A stretch of 6,099 nucleotides of DNA from an uncultured Oscillospiraceae bacterium. GTDB taxonomy: Bacteria > Bacillota > Clostridia > Oscillospirales > Oscillospiraceae. Below, one piece after another: positions 1 to 3,622 of the stretch; the stretch's first letter is position 1; every line of letters starts with the position of its first letter. The DNA is taken from contig CAKUNY010000125.1 in assembly GCA_934668605.1 (NCBI GenBank), positions 1 through 6,099 of the forward strand, read 5' to 3'. The notes beneath the pieces were generated by a model. The model saw only the letters and a program-made list of their open reading frames with translations. It was not told the DNA's origin and searched no databases. The position numbers and the translations under genes are program-made.

Positions 1-246
1 CATGAGGTCTTCCCAGTGGCTGCACATTTTTTCGTACCGCTCGACCTTCGCCTCGACCTGCCGCGCCTGCTTCATGATTCTCTGCGAAACCTCGGCGTTA
101 TCCCAGAAGCCGGGGGACTCGATCTGCGCATGCAGCCGCTCAATGTCTTCCTTGCAGCGCTCGATGCCGAGCGAAGCGGCCAGCTCGTCGAGCTTCGGCT
201 TGAGTCCGTTCAGCTTGACCTTATACTCATCAAATTCAATCATCAT
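1..246 (-). CDS. prfB: Peptide chain release factor 2, N-terminal part (gene continues past the left edge)
   Basis: Release factor 2 recognises UGA and UAA stop codons in the ribosomal A site and triggers release of the finished protein. The 82 visible residues start MMIEFDEYKVKLNGLKPKLD. They are the all-helical N-terminal (PCRF) domain, with the family landmark SPGFWDN at residues 44-50, where RF2 proteins have a P-x-x-W-N/D pattern. The SPF codon-recognition and GGQ catalytic motifs would lie beyond the left edge. The start is one of two adjacent ATG codons at 246 and 243; an in-frame TGA three codons upstream excludes an earlier start. The ribosome binding site is weak (GGGA, about 10 bases upstream). 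The family's usual programmed frameshift (CTT TGA C near codon 25) is absent: codons 25-29 read S-L-G-I-E without interruption. It has its own promoter at 294-322. The family call is strong; the gene is partial only because of the window edge. Confidence 0.9.
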   Translation of the reverse strand, partial: MMIEFDEYKVKLNGLKPKLDELAASLGIERCKEDIERLHAQIESPGFWDNAEVSQRIMKQARQVEAKVERYEKMCSHWEDLM

Positions 247-293
247 AGTTCTTCAATCCCAATATAGTAAGTATTCGTCGTAAATCCTGAGGT

Positions 294-322
294 ATTATAC
301 CCTAAAATACAGAACATGTAAA
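294..322 (-). promoter_or_regulatory. Sigma-A promoter for prfB
   Basis: On the minus strand TTTACA (322-317), a 17-base spacer and TATAAT (299-294) give an almost perfect vegetative promoter. Transcription should start near 287, leaving a leader of about 40 bases before the prfB start at 246. The -35 box directly touches the terminator hairpin of the upstream unit. No start-site data exist; the call rests on motif and spacing. Confidence 0.8.
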
Positions 323-356
323 GAGGGAAAGAAGCCTGTTTGTGCTCCTTTCCCTC
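323..356 (-). terminator. Intrinsic terminator hairpin downstream of the 29-codon frame
   Basis: Bases 323-331 pair with 348-356 (9 bp). There is one A-C mismatch (332/347), then 333-335 pairs with 344-346, leaving an 8-base loop. On the minus strand the stem is followed by TTTACATGTTCTGTATTTT, a T-rich but interrupted tract, so efficiency may be moderate. It sits 11 bases after the stop codon of the small frame and just before the prfB promoter, as expected for the end of the aminotransferase unit. On the plus strand it is followed only by GATTTT. Confidence 0.65.
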
Positions 357-367
357 GATTTTACCGG

Positions 368-457
368 TCAGCGCTCGCTGGCGCGCCATTCGCAGTCCGC
401 GAAAATCAGATCGTCCACGTCGCCCTGCGGCGCGGGCACAAAATTGGCCTTCTCCAT
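368..457 (-). CDS. Small protein of 29 residues, unknown function
   Basis: The frame runs from ATG at 457 to TGA at 368-370 and begins MEKANFVPAPQG. I do not recognise it. The strongest evidence that it is translated is GGAGG at 470-466, exactly 8 bases before the ATG, a better ribosome binding site than those of its larger neighbours. The peptide is acidic (7 Asp/Glu against 3 Lys/Arg), has a proline pair at residues 8 and 10, an Asp cluster at 13, 15 and 16, one Cys at 22 and one Trp at 24. There is no signal peptide or membrane segment. It lies 70 bases downstream of the C-S lyase stop and has no convincing promoter of its own, so it is probably the last gene of that unit; a terminator hairpin follows. 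It could be a regulatory leader or attenuator peptide for the downstream region, or a chance frame behind a chance GGAGG. Confidence 0.5.
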   Translation of the reverse strand: MEKANFVPAPQGDVDDLIFADCEWRASER

Positions 458-465
458 TGCCGTTC

Positions 466-470
466 CCTCC
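466..470 (-). promoter_or_regulatory. Ribosome binding site of the 29-codon frame
   Basis: GGAGG on the minus strand, with 8 bases to the ATG at 457, is a near-ideal Shine-Dalgarno position. It is the main reason for accepting this short frame. An AT-rich inverted repeat (475-494) lies only four bases upstream. Confidence 0.6.
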
Positions 471-527
471 AACCATAAAAGCATTACCTTTTATCTTATG
501 CATGGGGAGGGAAAATATGACGGGAAG

Positions 528-1739
528 TTAATCGCAGAAGACAGACTGCTGCATCCGCTTGCAGGCCTCGATCACGAGCGCGTGCGGAAGCGCCAAGTTC
601 AGGCGGATATGGTGCGCGCCGTGGAAGGGTCTTCCGTCCTGCCAGCCGACGCCCGCGTCCCAGCCGCGCTTTAAAATCGTGTCCATCGAGACATTGTGCG
701 CCGCGCAGTATTCGGTACAGTCGACAAAGAGCATATACGTGCCCTGTGGCTTCGAGCACGTCACGCCGGGAAGCTCATTTTGCAGGAAATCGCAGACATA
801 GTCGATGTTCGATTGCAGCACCTCGCGCAGTTCAGTCAGCCACTGGAGGCCTTCGCCAGAATACGCGCCGACGAGCGCGTGCATGGAAAGGACGTTCATC
901 TCATCGTAGTGGGACAGGGAGGACTCTTTATCCACCCGGTCGCGAAGCAGCTTGTTATAGATCACGTGGTAGCTTCCGACGAGTCCTGCGAGGTTGAAGG
1001 TCTTGGACGGCGCATAAAGCGCGATGGTGCGCAGTTTCGCGTCGTCACTAATGGACTGCGTGGGGATGTGCTGATAGCCGGGAAGTGTTAAATCTGACCA
1101 GATCTCGTCGCTTACGACCATCACATCGTGCTTGCCGAAGAGCTCCATAGCCTGCTCGAGCTCCCAGCGCTCCCAGACTCTGCCGCAGGGGTTGTGCGGC
1201 GAGCAGACGATCGTGGCGTGGATTTTGTGCCGGACGATCTTTTCTTCCATGTCGGCGTAGTCCATGCGCCAGATGCCTCGCTCGTCTTTTTGAAGCTCGC
1301 TGTGGATGATATGGTAGCCGTTATTCTCCAGGCTGCTCGTGAAGCCGACGTAGGTCGGGCTCAGGACGAGGACATTGTCTCCCTTGGAGCAGTAGACGTT
1401 CAAGGCCGACACAACGCCGCCCAGCACGCCGTTTTCATAGCCGATGTGCTCCGGAAGAAGCCCTTCGACACCGTTCTGCGTCCGCTGCCAGTCGATGATG
1501 GCCCTGTAATACGCCTCCGACGGACGGAAATAGCCGAACAGGGGGTGCTGAATTCTTTCAGCGATGGCCTGCGGAATCGTCGGGACAGTCGCAAAGTTCA
1601 TGTCCGCGACCCACATGGGAAGAAACGACACACCGTCTTTTGGTGCGTCCGGGGAAAAGCCGGGCATGGAGCCGACGCCGTCAACGGCCAGTGCGTCCTT
1701 TCCGTGCCGGTCATAAATGGTTGTAAAATCGTAATGCAT
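528..1739 (-). CDS. patB: MalY/PatB-type PLP-dependent C-S lyase (cystathionine beta-lyase / cysteine desulfhydrase family)
   Basis: Fold-type I PLP enzyme of the MalY/PatB branch of class I/II aminotransferases. Members typically cleave the C-S bond of cystathionine, cysteine or related thioethers, giving pyruvate, ammonia and a thiol or H2S in the cytoplasm. With the start at 1739 it has 403 residues, close to the family's roughly 390. Landmarks in that numbering are: LPMWVADMNF near 40-49, the entry motif of MalY/PatB; SPHNPCGRVW at 180-189, with the cofactor-contacting Asn183; SDEIWSDL at 210-217, with Asp211 for the pyridine nitrogen; APSKTFN at 243-249, with the Schiff-base Lys246; and HIRLNLALP near 377-385, with the substrate-carboxylate Arg379. 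An ATG four codons upstream (1751) lacks a ribosome binding site, whereas the one at 1739 has TGAGG six bases before it. It has its own promoter (1790-1818), and transcription probably continues into the 29-codon frame. The family is secure; the exact substrate, and so the symbol, is not. Confidence 0.88.
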   Translation of the reverse strand: MHYDFTTIYDRHGKDALAVDGVGSMPGFSPDAPKDGVSFLPMWVADMNFATVPTIPQAIAERIQHPLFGYFRPSEAYYRAIIDWQRTQNGVEGLLPEHIGYENGVLGGVVSALNVYCSKGDNVLVLSPTYVGFTSSLENNGYHIIHSELQKDERGIWRMDYADMEEKIVRHKIHATIVCSPHNPCGRVWERWELEQAMELFGKHDVMVVSDEIWSDLTLPGYQHIPTQSISDDAKLRTIALYAPSKTFNLAGLVGSYHVIYNKLLRDRVDKESSLSHYDEMNVLSMHALVGAYSGEGLQWLTELREVLQSNIDYVCDFLQNELPGVTCSKPQGTYMLFVDCTEYCAAHNVSMDTILKRGWDAGVGWQDGRPFHGAHHIRLNLALPHALVIEACKRMQQSVFCD

Positions 1740-1745
1740 GATATG

Positions 1746-1750
1746 CCTCA
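1746..1750 (-). promoter_or_regulatory. Ribosome binding site that decides the C-S lyase start
   Basis: TGAGG on the minus strand lies six bases before the ATG at 1739. The upstream in-frame ATG (1751) overlaps this site and is preceded only by CAAACAGAA. The shorter protein, starting MHYDFTTIYDRHG, also matches the usual N-terminus of MalY/PatB proteins better. Confidence 0.65.
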
Positions 1751-1789
1751 TTTCTGTTTGTTCGCCGGAAAACGGCAGATTGCGAACCT

Positions 1790-1818
1790 ATTATAATACG
1801 CCGCTTCGCGCACTGCAA
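1790..1818 (-). promoter_or_regulatory. Sigma-A promoter for the C-S lyase gene
   Basis: TTGCAG (1818-1813), a 17-base spacer and TATAAT (1795-1790) on the minus strand. Transcription should begin near 1783, giving a leader of about 45 bases. The start of that leader can fold through a 6-bp inverted repeat, GTTCGC / GCGAAC (1760-1765 with 1782-1787). Confidence 0.72.
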
Positions 1819-1884
1819 GCGCAATTTTGTCCGCCGCACAAAAACGTCCATGCGATTGATTTGCGCTGCTGCGTCTCGATGGAC

Positions 1885-1992
1885 GCGTAGGGGACGATGC
1901 CCACATCGCCCCGGCAGAATGCGGTGTTTTTGCGGGAATCTCCGGCGAATTCGTACTGCCCAATGGGTCGATGTGGGCATCGACCCCTACGC
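1885..1992. repeat. Nested palindromic element (REP-doublet or MITE-like), non-coding
   Basis: Two 24-base arms (1885-1908 and 1969-1992) are reverse complements with a single A-A mismatch (1894/1983), separated by 60 bases. Each end is also a hairpin in itself. At the left, CGATG / CATCG closes a CCCA loop (1895-1908), flanked by GGGG (1890-1893) and CCCC (1909-1912). At the right, GGGTCGATG and CATCGACCC close a TGGG loop (1965-1986). Inside, GGCAG (1913-1917) can pair with CTGCC (1956-1960), so the whole element can fold as one rod. It lies between a terminator and a promoter, outside any gene. There is no reading frame for a transposase and no obvious target-site duplication. GTAGGGG-type arms of this kind resemble dispersed repeats of gut Clostridia, but that is from memory and unchecked here. 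Confidence 0.75.
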
Positions 1993-2011
1993 ACCGTTTG
2001 AGAATGCAGAC

Positions 2012-2040
2012 AAAACGCCCGCGGCAAAGCCGCGGGCGTT
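2012..2040 (-). terminator. Intrinsic terminator of the NSS transporter gene
   Basis: A perfect 12-bp stem (2014-2025 with 2029-2040) has the core GCCCGCGGC and a three-base loop. On the minus strand it runs into TTTTGTCT, counting the last two stem bases. It begins 14 bases after the transporter stop codon. It is very stable, though the T tract is short. Confidence 0.85.
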
Positions 2041-2054
2041 CGAAAGGCTGACGA

Positions 2055-3410
2055 TTAAAGCAATCCCTGAATGAGGATGATCAGAATCAGAATCGGGAGG
2101 ATCCACTGGAAGTAGATCTTGAGCTTGGGGGAGAACTTGAGTCCCTGACCCTCGTTGGCCTCGGCCAGATACTTATCAAAGCCCCAGCCCCACTTCGTGA
2201 TGCAGAACAGAAGATAGATCAGCGAGCCGATCGGCAGCAGCAGATTCGAGACGATGAAGTCCTCGCTGTCCAGAATGTCGCGCGCGCCGATGATGTGGAC
2301 GTTCGACCAGATGTTGTAGCCGAACACGCACGGCAGGCTCAGAATGAGAAGCGCAACGCCGCCGATAAATGTCGCCTTTTTCCGGCTCCAGCCGAACGTG
2401 TCCATGCAGATGGCGAGAATGTTCTCAAAGACGGCAAGCACCGTCGAGAAGCTCGCGAAGATCATGAACAGGAAGAACAGCGCGCCCCAGACACGGCCGC
2501 CGGCCATGTTGACAAAGACGTTCGGAAGCGTCTGGAAGATGAGCGACGGCCCCTGATTGGCCTCAATGCCGAACGAGAAGCAGGCGGGGAAGATGATCGT
2601 GCCCGCCATGAGGGCGACGAAGGTGTCGAGCGCGCAGATGCGCACGGCCTCGCCGGGAAGAGTGTGGGATTTTGCGGTGTAGCTGCCGAAGATCTCCATC
2701 GCCGCAATGCCGAGGCTGAGCGTAAAGAAGGCCTGATTCATGGCACCGGTGATGATCGTGCCGAGGCCATACTGCTCAATGCTCTTGGAAGACGGCAGCA
2801 GATAGAACTTCATGCCCTCTGCCGCGCCGGAGAGCGTCAGGCTGTGGACAGCAAGAATGAGGATCAGAGCCAGAAGCGCCAGCATCATGACCTTCGACAC
2901 GCGCTCAAGGCCGTTTTGCAGACCGAAGCTGCAAACCAGGAAGCCCGCAATGACGACGACCTCCGTCCAGAACGCCATTTTGCCGGGCTGGGAGAGCATG
3001 GCTCCGAATACGCCGCTGGCTTCTTCGGTGCTCATGCCGGCGTGGAACGTGCCGATGAGGAATTTTCCAAAGTAGCTGACCATCCAGCCGGTGACGGTGG
3101 TGTAGTACATCATCAGCATCACGCAGCCAAGCAGACAGAACCAGCCGTGGATGTGCCACTTTGAGCCCTTGGGCTCTAAGGCCTCGTAGGCAAGAATCGC
3201 GCTCTTTTTGCTCGCGCGGCCGACCGCCAACTCCATCGTCATGACTGGAACGCCCATGACGAGCAGACAGATGAGGTAAATTAAAACGAACAGACCGCCG
3301 CCATATTGACCGGCGACGTACGGAAAGCGCCAGACGTTGCCGATGCCGATGGCGCAGCCTGCGCTGACGAGCAGGAATCCCAGCCGGGAACGAAATGATT
3401 CTCGCTGCAT
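2055..3410 (-). CDS. Sodium-dependent amino-acid transporter, NSS (SNF) family
   Basis: Inner-membrane sodium symporter of the LeuT/MhsT/Tyt1 family, importing amino acids (often aromatic or branched) with Na+. With the ATG at 3410 it has 451 residues, normal for bacterial members. The N-terminus SRLGFLLVSAGCAIGIGNVW leads into the unwound first helix with the signature GNVWRFPYVAGQYGGG (24-39). The sixth-helix motif is FFTLSLGIAAMEIFGSY (228-244), and the Ser/Thr cluster ASFSTV (319-324) in helix 8 fits the second sodium site. I count about 11 membrane segments (roughly 11-38, 39-60, 86-117, 147-165, 172-192, 217-243, 255-282, 305-337, 346-365, 383-406, 432-450), as in MhsT and Tyt1, not the 12 of LeuT. 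An upstream in-frame GTG (3470) falls at the predicted transcription start and is rejected; AGG lies eight bases before the chosen ATG. It has its own promoter and terminator. Substrate cannot be read from the sequence. Confidence 0.92.
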   Translation of the reverse strand: MQRESFRSRLGFLLVSAGCAIGIGNVWRFPYVAGQYGGGLFVLIYLICLLVMGVPVMTMELAVGRASKKSAILAYEALEPKGSKWHIHGWFCLLGCVMLMMYYTTVTGWMVSYFGKFLIGTFHAGMSTEEASGVFGAMLSQPGKMAFWTEVVVIAGFLVCSFGLQNGLERVSKVMMLALLALILILAVHSLTLSGAAEGMKFYLLPSSKSIEQYGLGTIITGAMNQAFFTLSLGIAAMEIFGSYTAKSHTLPGEAVRICALDTFVALMAGTIIFPACFSFGIEANQGPSLIFQTLPNVFVNMAGGRVWGALFFLFMIFASFSTVLAVFENILAICMDTFGWSRKKATFIGGVALLILSLPCVFGYNIWSNVHIIGARDILDSEDFIVSNLLLPIGSLIYLLFCITKWGWGFDKYLAEANEGQGLKFSPKLKIYFQWILPILILIILIQGLL

Positions 3411-3457
3411 AATAAGTACCTGTCTTTCTCTCTTTTTCTCACGCAAAGCTGCGCTGA

Positions 3458-3469
3458 TGCAAGGTTGCA
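3458..3469. promoter_or_regulatory. Operator-like palindrome 1 at the transporter transcription start
   Basis: TGCAAGGTTGCA: perfect 5-base arms TGCAA / TTGCA around GG. It covers about +1 to +12 of the predicted transporter transcript. A second site with the same arms overlaps the -35 box. Position and repetition suggest a repressor site; the binding protein is unknown. Confidence 0.4.
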
Positions 3470-3476
3470 CTTTTTT

Positions 3477-3505
3477 ATTTTAACGCATTACTGCAAAATT
3501 TGCAA
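3477..3505 (-). promoter_or_regulatory. Sigma-A promoter for the NSS transporter
   Basis: TTGCAA (3505-3500), a 17-base spacer and TAAAAT (3482-3477) on the minus strand. Transcription should start near 3470, giving a purine-rich leader of about 60 bases. The -35 box lies inside the palindrome at 3492-3504. Confidence 0.7.
3492..3504. promoter_or_regulatory. Operator-like palindrome 2 overlapping the transporter -35 box
   Basis: TGCAAAATTTGCA is a perfect 13-base palindrome with 6-base arms around one central base. Its centre lies about 34.5 bp from that of the TGCAA-GG-TTGCA site at 3458-3469. Part of the arm is also the -35 sequence, so the symmetry could be partly coincidental. Confidence 0.4.
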
Positions 3506-3556
3506 GGGCAAATCTGATCTTAATGGAAATTAACAGGGAATGCACGCGAGACGGGC

Positions 3557-3596
3557 AAAAAATTGACCCGCCGCAGGATAGAATCCTGCGGCGGGT
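3557..3596 (-). terminator. Strong intrinsic terminator after the ygfK-like gene
   Basis: A perfect 14-bp stem (3566-3579 with 3583-3596) has a three-base loop. On the minus strand it is followed by CAATTTTTTG. It starts 27 bases after the stop codon at 3623. With no gene between it and the transporter promoter, the ygfK-like gene is the last of its transcription unit. Confidence 0.92.
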
Positions 3597-3622
3597 GCTG
3601 CGGAAAGGGATAGGGGATTGGT

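Noticed and set aside
243..503. 86-codon minus-strand frame through the region upstream of prfB
   Set aside because: It lacks a ribosome binding site at its ATG and reads straight through the small frame, the terminator hairpin and the prfB promoter in a different frame. Its composition looks like an antisense-type chance frame.
1740..1751. Four-codon longer C-S lyase starting at the ATG at 1751
   Set aside because: There is no Shine-Dalgarno sequence before it, and it overlaps the TGAGG that serves the ATG at 1739.
1128..1796. 222-codon plus-strand frame opposite the C-S lyase
   Set aside because: It is antisense to the well-supported PLP enzyme and crosses its start and promoter. No ribosome binding site or recognisable domain was seen.
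1813..1826. TGCAA half-site in the C-S lyase promoter as a third copy of the transporter operator
   Set aside because: Only one half-site is present (CTGCAAGCGCAA is not symmetrical), and TGCAA is simply the complement of a -35 box beginning TTGCA.
1850..2074. Plus- and minus-strand frames of 70-90 codons across the palindromic element
   Set aside because: They exist only because the inverted repeat and terminator are GC-rich and lack stops. They have no ribosome binding sites and cross a terminator.
2295..3164. 289-codon plus-strand frame opposite the transporter
   Set aside because: It lies wholly antisense to a clear NSS transporter. It is rich in Arg, Glu, Asp, Ala and His, as expected when a GC-rich membrane-protein gene is read backwards, and resembles no protein family.
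3411..3470. N-terminal extension of the transporter from a GTG at 3470
   Set aside because: The extra 20 residues are basic and unlike NSS N-termini, and the codon falls on the predicted first transcribed base.
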